Both the position numbers and the translations under genes were made by a program. From Spirodela intermedia (Eukaryota; Streptophyta; Magnoliopsida; Alismatales; Araceae), in contig LR746274.1 in assembly GCA_902729315.2 (NCBI GenBank), forward strand, positions 7,809,037 through 7,873,036: DNA of 64,000 nucleotides. Reading direction: 5' to 3'. The notes below the pieces were generated by a model, which ran no database searches, was not told the DNA's origin, and was given only the letters and a program-made list of their open reading frames with translations. How positions within the stretch are numbered: position 1 is the stretch's first letter; each line of letters begins with the position of its first letter. Positions 40,301 through 55,300 of the stretch are shown here, piece by piece.

Positions 40301-43300
40301 ACCGATGGGGCCCCATGTGCATTTCTCCCCTTTCACGTCACCAGTGGCCAGTCAAGCGTGGGGCAAAGAGTGGTCGTACACATGTGAAAAAGGGACATAT
40401 TGAATCCCAAATCTCATATTACTATATATTCATCTCACAATTCAACATACAACCTATGTGGGACTAAACCCCGGTCACACCTTCTCCCAGATGTTTTAAT
40501 GATTTTTGTACCTCAAATACCTCTCATTTATTAGAAGGAGGTACCTTGATGACATCACTTTATGAGAGTATTTGTGTATTAGTTTTACTCTCTCTCATGT
40601 AAATAAGCGATTGGCGAGGGTTTGAATCTTACCAAAGTCAAAACTCATATTTTTATCTAATTAAATCGTGACTTTCTTGTAGATCTCCAGTGAAGGACTA
40701 AGCCTTTATAATCGCTTAATCATCGGTGAAAATTTCATCAACACAATTTGTGGAGCATCATTACTAAAATTGTTGAATGATTCGTGATAAAAGAATTATG
40801 AATTCATCGAGTAAATCATCTCCGATTGATTGATGAACAAGTCATTATCGGGAAGAGGATGATCTACCGAGAGACAAGTCGTTACCTCTTGGGAGCATGT
40901 CAAATGTGATGAAGAGCCTCCTCTTCTTATGTAGACATGAAGATGAAGCTCCCTAAGACGCGCCCACCTCCATCTAGCTCATCTCCACTAGATGACAGAC
41001 GTTGGAGAGCTACAAAGTCATCATTTTTCCACTCTTCTAGGTGACAACCACTAGAAATGATTCGATGACCTATTTCATTAATCTCTAGACTTCACAAGAA
41101 GATCTAAAGATTATTCACATTGTCCTTGTCCAAGAAAAACCTTTGAAGCTATAGACACTACATGACAATTCTCTCAAACGCTCAAGATTTTGATGTATTG
41201 TCAATGCATTGTGGCCACGATGCTAGAATTTGATTTTACTATTTTTTAAAATTAATTTAACTTTCACCATCATTTTTTCGACCTCAAAAGGAGATCCAAC
41301 AAATGCCTAGATCGTCCATGTTCAAGGAGAACCTTTAAGATAGTGAACATTGTTTGATGATCCTCCTGAACACATAGAATTCTAGTGATCACTATTGCGA
41401 GGCCGAAACTCTACCTTTTGTACTTTTAACTTAATTTTCACTTCATTTAGTAATAATTTGTGTGATTTAAATTTTTCAACTATTCTTCATTCAACTATAA
41501 CTCTTTTAACTTTTACTAATCTTAACTTGACCAATTAAATTGTTTGTAATCACTTATGTAAAAATCACTAAGTGGAACTCTATTTCTATCCGATTACCAT
41601 TCATCGGGCGCTAATGTCATCTAACGTCCACACTCTTATTTCTCCTTTTTGTGAATTTTAAATATATTTTATTTTTATTTCTTAGTTTAAAATTTATAAA
41701 AAATTATATTCTTTACACGATATTGTATTACATCCCTATGATCGACCTCAAAAATTGTCACTAATTTTATAACTTTTATTAAATTATAATTGATATATTT
41801 GTTTAAAAAACTTCTAAATATCTAAAAATTAATATTTTCTAGTTTTATAAATTTTAAATTTCTGTGATTTATTATACAATGACTAAGTCACATCAACCCT
41901 CAAGTATGATCTCACTATTTGACTTGGTGTCATCATTACCTACATAATTCATCATTTCAATATTGACACACCTTTTGAAGAGTCGATCAGTAGTTATCCT
42001 CAAGATATAATTGATAAATCTACTCTTCATTGAATGGATCATCTTCAAGTTGATGGTCAATGACTTCACCATTTGTCTTCTACTTCCACTTCACCATCTT
42101 GTGCCCTCACATTTCTGGACATCCTACTCATTGTTGAAAACCTTAACCAAAGTGTCGAACAAGTGAAGCAACAACTCAAAATAATGGAAGAATGAGTTCA
42201 AGAACTCAAGGACATAATTTTAGAATTCAAAGCTACATCTCTATGATCCTACAACCAATTGATGGACCTGCATTGTTGTAATTTCTCTCAAAACATGTTC
42301 TTGATATTTACAAAAAAAGAGAGAAAATATTGTTTAACGAGGAGAAAATTAGAGTACATAAATTTAGGGGGATAATTAACTATGGATGAATGATTATTGC
42401 TCGCCATCTCAATCAATCGCTTACACACCTATCTTTATTAATTATATACATAATGGTTCTATGAATATACATTTTAGCATGGTGGTGCTAATCTATGTGA
42501 ATACGAATTGTTTGTTTATCATTATGAATACAGTTACACGCCTATCTATGTTGATTATATACATCATGAATGTCTGAACATGTGTTTCAGCACAATGTTG
42601 CTTACTTATGTGAATGTGAATTTTATGTGATGAATACATACATTCCATATATTATCTTTGTCAAATGCAACAAATAAATTTTCTCGAAAGATTTTTAAGT
42701 ATCAGAAATGGAGAGATTGTTGATGCCCTTAGTTTTGATACTCACATTAGAAAATTTATTATGAAATAATTTTGAATGATTTTTCGAGTATCAATTGAAC
42801 CCCTAGCAAGTCATGATAATTTGCACCTCATGTGGACTATCCCTGAGAAATATTCAAAACATATATATTGATGATGCTTGATACAATCCTATGGCTAACA
42901 GAAAATCTGAGTTACAACCTTGAGATATATTTTTTAATTGAAATGTTATAGCATAATGTTCTTAAAATTTTAGTGCCGATCAATATGTGTTAACACATGT
43001 GACAAATATACACATATAATCTAGAAAGGTAGAGTTACCCATGAGATTTGAACGTGGAACCTAAGCACTCTAAAAATAGAAATATTAGTATTGGAAAAAT
43101 CAAAGAAACATACTATCAAACATAGGATTCTAATTTATAATGCAAGCTACACAAAGGTAGAAAAAGTTATGGCCGAAATGTTTGAACATCAAAGAGATCG
43201 AAGCATAGGTGAGATTTGAAATCAAGATCTCTATATTGATACCATGGAAACTTGATAAAAAATATAGAGTAAAAGTATAATCAGTGACTGAAGCAAGAAT

Positions 43301-46300
43301 AAATCTCAAGTCCTACATGGCAGCCAAGCTGCACCATCCATCTAAAGCCATCAAGGAAGTAGAAAAGCCTTCGCCATGTAATCTTGCATGGTAACATCTT
43401 AGAGTCTTACATGGAGAAAACAATACAGTAAAATGACCTAATTTAACTTAGTCTCAAAAGCAAATATATATATTGAAATATCAAGAATCTCCAGAACAAA
43501 GCTTCAAAGATCATCTGTGGGAGACTTGCACGTCTCAAAGAAAGAAAGAACCCAAGGTCAATCTCACACACCCTAGATGATAACACCTCACTAGAGTTGA
43601 TGGACAAAAAGATAAGTATAACAATCAGATCCGAGCTCAACTTCAAAGACAGATGTATATTGATTAGTTACAAATCTCAAGACACATTATCAAGGACAAC
43701 CTACATTAGAGCAGAAACATTTTAATTGATGAATGATTGAAGGTCAGTAGCATGGATTCTGGACGATTACTCATCAACAAAATACATGGACTATAGACAA
43801 GTCAAACAACTACCTCTAAGTAAATCCCTAAAAGAGAAAATGTTTGTTGATCAATTATGAATCCTTGAACCAAATATCAAGGACAATAGAGACAAGAACA
43901 GAAATCTTGGAATTGTAGAGTAGTTAAATATCACTGATATCCTCGGGAGCGACAAGAAGTTTTTCAAACTGATGTGACCATTCTCATATGCTAAAATAAA
44001 AAGGATAAATTGGAGCATAAAGATGATGAACTATGTGGTTTATTTTGGGCACACAATCTTAATGAAAGACATGATCTCAGCATGTGGTTGATGAGTTTAT
44101 TTTTCCATAAATTCTTCTACTTGAAGTATCTCTTTAACTCTTTTGATGTAGGATGACTTTTCCAAACCATGTAAATCCTAGTGCATAATTCTTTCTGATC
44201 TTTGATTGCAACTCTATATTTCTAGATATATTTGTTTGTGCTTCTTCTAGCATGTTCATACTTGGTGGGTCACATAGTGGTTTGACTTCCATGGTGGGCA
44301 ATCCTTCCTTTCTATTATAACAACACATTGTTTAACATTATTCTCAACCACAAAGTAGCATAGGCTCAAAAATAAGAAAACCAATAATATTGTATACTCA
44401 TTCTAATATTACAATATTCTTCCATTTGTTCTCAATTTTAAAACCACTTGATTCTACTTTCCTTTTCTCTCTTTTTAAAGTATTTTCTTTCCTTCCTAAT
44501 TTAATTCTCTCTTTTGGATATCTTACTTGATGATCATTTTTATTTATTTACCCCTAGAAATCATAATCATAGTTAATGAACTAGATCCAATAATTTAGTG
44601 GTCTACCCAACCATTAGTGTGACAAGAATGTACTTATGATCTTTTTTTATTTCCATCACAACAATATTCAAACCAATATATTTCTCTTTACATCCCTATC
44701 AATATAAGGTTGTAAAACATTGAATGAGACAAGAAAGAGATTATTAAGGGAATTTCCAGGTATATGATTTTTGGCTTATGTACTCAAATAACTTTTGGCT
44801 AAGTGAAGAAATCTTGTTTCATGTCATACAATGGTAGTTATTTTAGAAAAACTCTAGCTTAAGCAAATAGTCCTCTTGCTTTGTAATATCTCTATTGCAT
44901 AGTACTATTGATAAAGATACACTTGTCTAGTAGAGGAAATAGTATTGAAATATACAACTGTATAAACAACTCTTTGAGTAGAACATTTTTGCATTTGATG
45001 GTATGAATCTAAGTTTATTATTGATATGAATATGGAAGAAACCAATAAACTTATATGAAAACTAAGTATTTTGTAAATTTATGATTGCATTGAAAGGAGA
45101 TGATTATACCTGAACACTAAGTTCCCCCATCAACACATTTAGTTGAGTTGGAACAGCAAGCTTCATTTGTATTATTTTTATTAAAATCTCAGCTTGAACG
45201 CTAACAAAGCTATCCTTTTTATAAAAACAGAATCAAATCATATAAGCAAACCTAATTTGCGTTAGTATTTTTTGAGCTTACAAATGTATATAAAATGTAT
45301 ATAGAAGTGATAAATGTCTCATAAAAAAATTCTTATTACAATGATTATTCCATTATGTTTTGGAACCTCAAGCTTAATTTCAGTAGGTGAGCTACTCCAC
45401 AGAAGGAAAGTGCACAAAGCACTCACTTTCATTATTATCCTTCTATGCCTTGGAGCTAACTACAATAAAGAAAAACTAAAAAACACCTTCAAATATTGGG
45501 ATTAAAAATTTATTAAATATGGAGTGGGGAGCCTTAAGTTGATGCAAAAAGTTGAACACTCAAACTTAAATAACTATAAAAAAATGGAGGTTACCCCTTT
45601 TTATAAATGTTTGATTTCTCATTTATCAAATGTTGAAAGAGTGAAAATTGTGAGGTTTAAGAGGTAAACTATTTTGATTAGGACAATATCTATAGAAGTG
45701 TAATTTAGTAATTTCACAATATAAAAAAATATCTTTAGGTTTTTTTCATTCCTCTGTATTGAGGTAGGTCAATTAATTATATGTGAAATTACGAAAAGGA
45801 TAGAAGCGTCAAAGGTAAAACAATGAAATATTCAGGCTTGAAAGTGAAAAAAATAGTTTTAGAGGAAAATTGGTCTCCTAAACATAGGTTATTCCATTCA
45901 TTTTGAAAGATATTTGAAAGGCAATAATGATGCAACAAAAAATGGATTGAATTTAGATGGATTTGATGAATTCTCCTGGTCAAGGCTTCAAGGTCTCCTT
46001 GATGCCAAGTGCGTCAGTAAGAAAGTTTGAAAACAAGTTCTCATGTTAGCAAGGAAGAAACTTATAAGAACACAAATATCACTATAAGTTTATATGTGAA
46101 AACATTCAAAGAGGCAATTGCAACATGGGTAAATAAGTTAAATATTGCCTTGGTGTATACTATGGGTTGATACTCCCATGAAGTCTATTATGTAAAGGGG
46201 GAAGGCTGATTCTGTCAAGTTGAGCTATATTCCTACCAAGGAATAATGGAAACTATGGGTTGTGACCCACCCATGAAAAGTAGACACAGGTCAAGTGAAG

Positions 46301-49300
46301 CAAAATCATTATAAAATCTTTGTTTCTATCCACATAGGAGGTTCTAGGTTAACATAGAATAAAAGTGTGTCAACCCACTCAACCAGTGTGTTGACTAACC
46401 TAAAAAGTGTGTCAATCCAATTTAATATGTGTTCACCCATAGCGATTAGAATCAGAGAAAAATATATTTTAAAATAACAAGTATAGTTAAATACTAATTT
46501 AACTCCCTATTAGTGCATTTGCTTAGCCTAACAAGGACCCAACAAAAATATTGTCATAGCTGTTTCAATAATTGGATATAACTAACATAAATATTTTTGT
46601 ACATGTTGTGAGTTAACACTTTCATATTTTTGTCTCACTAGCCAACGTTAGTACATTAATGTCTGCCTTTACAATGTGACCAATCTGCTGAGTAAATTCA
46701 CTTTCCTAAAAGAAGAAAAGTGAGAAACTAATATGCATTCATTCCCTAATGTTTATATGACTTTTTGTAACAACTACTAAAATGTAATGTTAATACTTTT
46801 ATATTCATGCGGCATAATTACGTCAATAGAAAATGGTTATTCTACCCTTATGTCTATTTTTCAACATCATAATCAGATTTTTTTAAAAAACTCCACATTG
46901 AAAACAGCATCGACTCATTCAAGGTTCTTATAGACCAAAAGGTTTTTGTTACCAACTTGCATAACTAGGAATACAACTTATTTTTTGTCCTTCAATTAAC
47001 TTGTGAAGTCATCTTTTTTCTATCTTGATTTCAGCGTAGATGTTACATTTATAGTTTCATTCTTTAACTTTGTTTTAATAAAACTTGGTTTTTCAAAATT
47101 GTTACTTAAGTGGTGCCATGAATACTAATTGATCTGTCAAATAGAATCATAAGTCTATCTTTCATAAACTATAGCGAACAAAGTCATAATTCAGTGTTGT
47201 AACCTTTGTAAATGGATTAGTTGATACCAACAAGGGTGCTCTTGGAATGAGTGGATGTGTGAACTACAAAACCACTAGTAAATAATTATTTTTCAATTGC
47301 ATCTCTGTCTATTGTCTTGTGTTGTCAAGCTCAAATATATATTCTACCATAGACTAATTAGCCTTTTTGTCATTTATTTATTTTTTATAATTCAATTAAA
47401 TGATGCATACTAATAATGCGAGAGAAAAAACTATAGATTCAATACTAAGTATTTATTTTTCATTTGTGTATTTTTCTATTGTCCTGTGTTGTCAAAATCA
47501 AATCAATAATCTACCATAGACTAATTAGACTTGTTTGTCGTTTATTTATTTCTATAATTCAATTACATGATGAACATTAATAATGTGAGAAAGACCCGTT
47601 CAACCAAGCAGTAGGATTATAATGCAATTGTAGAAAGATTATAAAGTTGTAGCCTTGTTGCTGGCATCTCCTCCAACCATTTCCTCATATAAAAGTATGT
47701 GGCTTCAGATCCAGCTATCAATTTAGATATGCAATCATTTATAGTTAATGGCTTTCCAATATTGTCAATGATGAGAATGATTATCTATAATGCTTTTTTG
47801 AAAATGTTTGTATAAAAAGCATGTGAGAAATAGGAAGTTTGAAAATGAGATTAGTTGTAACTATTTTTTGGAAATATATGAGTCATCCAAACGTACATTA
47901 TCAACTAGAAGACCATATTGAAATTAGGTAATAATGACCGATTAAAATCATTGTCAACTAGCATCGAAATTTTCAAGGGCATAAACATGGATCGTACTCT
48001 TCTATGACAATATTTTGATTAGTACTAAGTATAATTAAAACTATAAGATGTGTGCATAAATATATGTCGAATAATATTAACTAAGAGTTAATAATTTAAT
48101 AGAGTGCATACGTGGTGCAGCTCTCGTGTTTTATTAACACGATAGAGACGGCTAACATCTTCCCCGTGGATGCTTCTTTTTCTTCGACACGTTAACTCCT
48201 ACGCAGCGTGGGCTGCTCCCACTGGCTTTCATGTTGCCGCACGCTTCGTGGTGCGCTACGACGCGTACTGGCCACCCACTCTAGTGTGGCTCTCCCCGCT
48301 CCCCCATCGACGGCACGTGCGGAGCGGAGGTCTCTTATCTCGCTTGTGCGCCAACATGAACGCCCGCACATGTACAGTTAGGCATCTCTGTTCCTCCGTG
48401 CGGCCTGCGCGTGTGTGCACGCAGGAACGTGTCATGGGGCCCGTTCATGCAGGCGAGCAGACTCAGGCGGCGAGCCGCGGAGAGAGAGAGAGAGAGAGAG
48501 AGAAAGAAGAATGAACGAGGGGAGCGAGGTAGAGAGAGACAGCATACACATCTATAAAGATGCGGAGAGAAGGTAGCGAGGGCAAGAGAAAACAGAAATC
48601 CGGGGGCGACAGGAAGAGAGAGAGAGGGGGGGATTAACGAGGTCAAGAATAGAGAGAAATGCCGGTGGCAGGAAGAGAGAGAGGGCGAGAGAGATAGCAT
48701 GTAATGAACACATATATATGTATGTCCATTTGTGTGAGTAGGGGAGAGAGAGAGAGAGAGCAGGTAATGCACACAGATATGTATGTCCATTTGTGTGAGT
48801 AGGGGAGAGAGAGAGAGAGAGGGCAGGGGGATAAGTTGGGGGGAATGGGGTTGCACGTCCCATTCATCGCACAGGCGGGATATTATCAGAGAGAAGAAAA
48901 TAACACGGAGAAGGAAGATTTTATTACCAGAAAGTGAGGTTCACAGGCCACGGTGCGATTCCCACGAGGAATACGCAACGATTTCCGGGGCCCATAATCC
49001 TCTTCACCCCCGGAAAAGCTTCAATTACAGATTAACAGCTCCAAACACATGAAACTCTAGAAAGAAACACCACAAAGACGACGATCATCCTCTCTTCTCT
49101 CGCATTCTTCCTCTTTACGAAGTCTTGTTGGTATGGGAACCCACAAGCCAAGGAACCTAGTTGGGGCACTGGAAATCGGAGGGCACGTGCTTTCCGCAGC
49201 TGTTGACGAGGAGCTCCAGGGCTATGGGCAGTAGGAGGTTGATGTTGAGCAGCTTGGCGCGAATGGTGGTGCAGAGGCACAACGCCGCGTCGAGGTCAGC

Positions 49301-52300
49301 AAGCCCGCTCAGCAGGGGGCAGCAGGTGTCGGCGGCGCTGGGGCCAATGCCAATGTGGATCAGCCCACCGAGCAGGTCAACGCAGGCCCCCAGTTTGAGG
49401 GTGTTGATGGGGCATCCCCTCGAAACCGGCGCCGGCGGTGGATGGGGCTTCACCGCCGGCGGCGGCGGGCACGGCACCGTCGTCGGCGGTGGCGGAGGAG
49501 GAGGGCAGGGGATTTTCTTAGGCGGCGGCGGCGGCGGCGGAGAAAGTTTGGGATGGGGGCAATAGGTGCAGGCTGACGAGGATAAAATATTGCACCCCAG
49601 AGTGAGGAAGACGAACAGGAGGAGCTTCCCCATTGTTGGAGTCATCACTCTTCTCTTCACCTCTGACTGATGAAGAAGAGCTGCCTTCGTAAACCCCACA
49701 GGGAGTCCTCACTCTTCTCTTCCCCTCTGACTGATGAAGCAGAGCTGCCTTCGTAAACCCCCACAAGGAGTTCCCCCCTTCTTATAGGCAGACGTCTCGA
49801 GGTATCTCTATCTCTCCTTCCTTTTCCCATCTCTCTCCTGGGTCACCGCGTGTTTCTTCCTATCGTCTGCTCGAGAACGTTCTACTACTTTAGTGCTGCG
49901 ACCGCCTGGTGACGTCCCCTGTAGCTCTCCCATCGCCGATTATTTGATCATATCATCTCCATGCACACAACGCGGAGAGGCGATTTTTATTTTCTGTCCT
50001 TCTCAGCCTCCAATTTCTTCCTCGAATCACCGTCGTCCCAGGCGGTTTCATACCATATCTGGCCAGGCGGCGTTCCTCACTCTCAGTTATAGAGAGAGAG
50101 AGAGAGAAGAGAGAGAGCGCCGTTCCTCGTGGTATGAAAGACAAAAAGAAGGTCGTCTCATTTATGTTGATCACGGGTGCGCTTATCCTGCATGGAAGCC
50201 ATTGACCGTGCTTCGGGCTTCTGGTTCTGCATGGACGAACCAGAAGCTAAGAGGTGAAGAGAGAGAGAAAGAACCCAACGGGCTTCGGACTTTACACCCA
50301 GACCGTGCAAAAGCCCGACAGAACCACGAAGGAAACAGGCCAATCGGACCGGACCTCCGACCTAGCCGAGCCCGTTCATGGCCAAATCAAAACAACCTCA
50401 GAAGCCTGCTCGGAGCAGAGCAGGCTGTGGATGACGCTAGTGAGAGAGCGTGTGAAAGTCTCTATCGGACAGATGGTTCGAGAGTCACTGTCCGAAGTCT
50501 TCACGGGGAGCCCACCGAGATCTCCGGCCATCGGCTGCGTCTGTCGTCGTCTGCCGACATGTAAGGAGAAGACAAGCCGCCGACGGGCCAGCGAGGGAAA
50601 GCTGTGTCTGAACCTGAGAAAAATACCACGGCAATGGCCTTGGTTTCTTGATACATTCCCTTCGCGACGTACTTCCGTCGGACACGTCGTGGGCATTGAT
50701 TGGATGGAGCGTCGGAGGAAGAGGACACAGAGGGCCAGCTTGCTTCCGATCAGAAGTAGCACAGGACTCTGAGAAGCCGCCCATCACCGCATTCTAGAGA
50801 GAGAATGGCGGCTGTCGGTATAATATAAATATTTCTGGAAAATTTACCTAGAAAAAAAGATTTATTTTGGTTGCTGATTATTTCATGCTAAATGAGGAAA
50901 AATAGAACCTGATGGGCAATGGAAATGGTTACCAGCGGAGCTAATAGTTGGCAAAGTAAGCCCAGAGGCAGGGGCGGACTGCTGATTTACCATCACAATC
51001 CATGTAGTAGTCAGAAAAGGAAAGAAATTCATTGTCATGAACATCAGTTAAATTCAGTCGTTTCCATGTGAATATCCATGTGATATCAGAATCTACGGAT
51101 AAAATATGATCCTCACGCGTTTAATGTGGGCAAAAAGAGTAGACCGGAAGCTACCTCGTACTGCCCATATATTCATGTTCGCTCCAACAGGTTTACTTTA
51201 TTCAATACGTGTTGGGATGATAAATTATCTAAATATATAAATATCAATGATAATTACAATATATTTTCTAATATGTGTTGACTTTTCTTCAGACTCTAAT
51301 CCTGGAGGCGTCCAGTTCCAGCTGGGAGCTGGCGGCCCAGATCTCCGCTAAAGTGGCAGCAGAAGCGCAAGGAAAGTCAGCTCTTTGCCGACCTATTATA
51401 CCACAATCCAAGATGAGGATTGACAAGAAGGAAAGTCAAAGGCCGAGATTGACCACAATCTGAGTCGGTCAATCACAGTTGAGGATCAATCACAATCCAA
51501 ATCTGGAGATCAGAAGATCATCTAATTCATCCAAGAAAACAGATGCATGGAGATGATTAAGGGAGGGTTTCTAAAGGCACCAACTTTAAGCATCTTCTAA
51601 AGTTTTCAAGTCATCTCCGAAGACCAAAATCCAGAAGCAGTCCGAAAAAACAGAGGTCTAGAAAAAAATATATATATTGTTCATTTTTTGCACTGGAAAT
51701 CCATGGCACGGCCCACTGGAGGGACCGCTCAAAGGCCTCCTCCGCGGCTGAGAGGCGCTTCACGAGCATGTATTCAGGATGGTGCAGCTTCAGCTGCCTG
51801 GAGTTACAGGAGCCGAAACCATACTCAGAAAACCAAGAAAAATAGGCCACATAGTTTTTTTTTTGTTTAATTCAGATATATGCATATGATTCAGTGTTTA
51901 GATCCCACTTTGGATTGGGATTAGATGGATCGGAATTACCTCAGGAAGCGGGTAGATGATTTCCCAAGATATATACTGCAGACAGTTAAATTGGCCAGAG
52001 TCTCCAGATCCCATGGATCCTGCACACAATGCGCTGTAATCAGCTTAAAGCTGTGTTCTATCGGTCGGATATATAGTCAGATGGATCGCCACGAATCTCC
52101 AAAGTTAGTGAAAATAAACGATGGATTACCTTGGTTAAGGCGTCCAGTAGCAAGGTTTCAGCCTCATCAAAGTTGCCCATGTGCATGCAGCAGACGGCCT
52201 TTCCATTCAAGACCAGCCTAGTCATCAGAAATTTTTCGAGCCGCCCTACGATCAGAGAGAGAGAGAGAGAGAGAAGAATCAGCTACAGAAAGATATATAT

Positions 52301-55300
52301 TTATAAAGTTATAGTTCACATATATATTTCCAAAAAAGTAAAAGAGGGCCCACCACAGCAAGGTCATGCCAAGCAGTCGCCAGTTGAGTCAGTGTGTGAT
52401 CTTCGTCGATCTGTTGCATGATCCTAAGTTGCTTCCCTGCATAGTCAGCATTGTGCATCTTCAGGTATATTTGCACGTTGAGTGCATGTCTGTGAATAAA
52501 AGAAATGATTGATTATAGAGAAGTTAAAAGAGGAAACAGTATCCTTTTCTAGAAACATATGAGCTTGAAGTATCATATCTTTTATTTTATTACTGTCGTA
52601 TTAAAATTAAAATAAATAAATAGTCTTTCGGACTAACAGCTCCATGGTTCCTCCAGCATTGGTATGCTTCAGCTCCTCATTGTAGTCCTGTTCATGCATA
52701 TATATGGTCCCCGCAACCAACCGTAGCACAGAATTATTTCCAATGGCTGGATCATTCAGCCATTCTTTAACACTTGAAATCACAGATTCCTGTTTAGAAC
52801 AGATGATGAATGTCCATATTTTTAGGGTAAGATGCTCATGGAAGAGCATGAACTGGAAGTAATTTAGTGCTCAGGTCAGAGAGCGAGATCGGAAGTTTTA
52901 GGAAAACAATGACAGCCAAGTCGCATCGTCGGTGCCTCGTAGGACCCCTGAGCGATTTAAGCGCGGTAAACGAGGGAATCCCTCTCGCCGGCCTCTCCGG
53001 GCGAGAGGCTGCGGAGCCGCTCAGCGTTGGAGATCGCGGCCTGGTACGCGCCCAGATAGAAGTTGTTCCGAAGGGCAAACAGGTGGTCGGGAGATGCCAT
53101 TGCCCGCCATCCTCCGCCTCTGGTTCCACGTGATCCCGAATTGGGAAAGCAATTTTGTTTAGCCTGCTGTAATGATCGACAATCGTCTTTGTACTTCTAA
53201 CCTTGTGTACGTATCTAAATGTACCTGGAATACATTTATTTCCGTATATAGCTGATTTGATTTCTAAACTGACGGTCGCCACCTCAATACTGCTCTCCCT
53301 CCCTCTCTCTCTCTACCACTTCTCACCTCTTTCTCCCCACTTCTTTCTTGCATTCTCTCTCTCCTAATGCATCATTAGAATTAAGTTACAGTAGTCACAT
53401 AAACATAATTAACTATCCTCAACACTACATCCCTTGTTTTCATTTATTTTAATTAACTAGATATGATTAACATAATGGTAAATAGTGAATAATCACTAGA
53501 ACTAATTAATTATTTCAGATAAAACTATAGTCGAAATCATTGCAAGAAAAATCATGGACACAAAACATCACCATCGATGTTTCATTTTTGCATTCTATAT
53601 TGCTCATTTGCAATTTCATAGAACTCGTAATCATTACTTCAAAGTGATGAGATATAAAATTGTAACAAAGCCATCTAAAATAAAGTGGATTGTTTTGTTT
53701 CTATGGTGACTTCACTATTTCCCATCCCACTTTTTCAATGCTTTTGGTAATTTCTACATCTCACATTTTGAAATCCAGAACTTTTCAAAGATGAATCCAC
53801 AATTTTTAAAAACTTTAGGAGCCTTATTTGAGCAAGAGATGATCTTACGAAAAAGTATGAAAATACTGATGAATGTCTCGAGTTTGAAGGTACATTTGAA
53901 ATCGCATTGAAAATCTTAAACTGACGAGCCCATATATTTGGAAACGAAGAGCAAAGAGGAAGAAACATCTTCAGAAAGGATGACCTTTAATGGTGCTTGT
54001 TTGATCTTCCATCTCAGCCGCCAATTCTGTGTAATCTCGTCACTTCTAACTAGAAGAACTTTAATATGGTCGTGTCTCGTGGAACACATGCGAGAATTGG
54101 TGCTTGATGCTTTGGCCTTCTTCATCTTCGCCCCAGTTCAAACCATCCCACCATTCTCTCTCACCCTTGATAATTGCAATTTTCTTGCTGCTACCACTTC
54201 CAAAGGGAATCTTCTCTAACAACGGATAGCGATATACCTCAAAGACTTGTAAAGAGGGGAGAAGCATAGGCTGACTGCTTATAATCTTCAATGCAGGGAA
54301 CTCCCAAAGGGTGATTGTTTTCAGTTGGAGAAGGAGAGGGAAGTCAAAATCCGAGGAGACTTCGTGGCCTCTTTCCTCTTCGCCTATCAATATCCCCATC
54401 CCTCTACAATCAGACAAAATGATCTTCTCAAGACAGGCCAACTTTCTAATGCATGTCAGGTCACGGAGACCATCGCAGCCCGATAGGGACAAAACACGAA
54501 GATTCCGTGAATGATGAAGAGATATGGTCATCGTCATCCTATCTAGTAGTTGTCGGTGATGTAGTTGAAGTTCCTTATCCCACCGGCCACCAACACATAC
54601 ACGGATCTTAAACAGGTTTTCAATTTTACTTAAAACTTGTGATAAATGTTCGGCTGTAATAAGTGAGGATCGTACATCGATTTCAAGCTTTGTCGTGCAT
54701 CGGCACGGCCTACGATGTCTGAGCAGTAATTCAAGAGATTCCAAGGTACTGATAATGAGTCGTATCTCCTCTAATTCGGTCAAACTATGCTCCATGTCGG
54801 CCATACTCAGCATGGAAGATGAGTACCGCATTACTTCTTCCTTACTATCAAAATAACCAACCTTGTAGAAGCCAAATATATCCTGGGTTACTCCGTACAA
54901 TCCTAATATTCGTAATCCGCTAAGAGATGGCAATCGCCTCACGGGGAGTTTTAGAGAGCTGCCACGTACCGTCCAAGATGAGCAGCCTGAGGTTTGTCAA
55001 CTTTCCTTATCCTTTTGGCAATGTTTCAATCCCAATGTTTTTCAACTTCAGGCAACGTAATTCAGACAACAAGCCGATCACATCCGGAAGGCTCTGCACT
55101 CTACTGCCAGACAGATCCAAGACCCGCAAGCCAGGCATTAACTTGAAGGGAGGCATGAATGGCGACTTCCATAAAAGGGTCTGCAGATTAGGACACGGCG
55201 GTATCTTTGAGAGCTGGATTCTTCCCGCATTGTCCATCAACGATATCCTCCTTGCATCTCTCCGTAGTTCACATCTTGGAACGATATCCCTGTAGCCCGC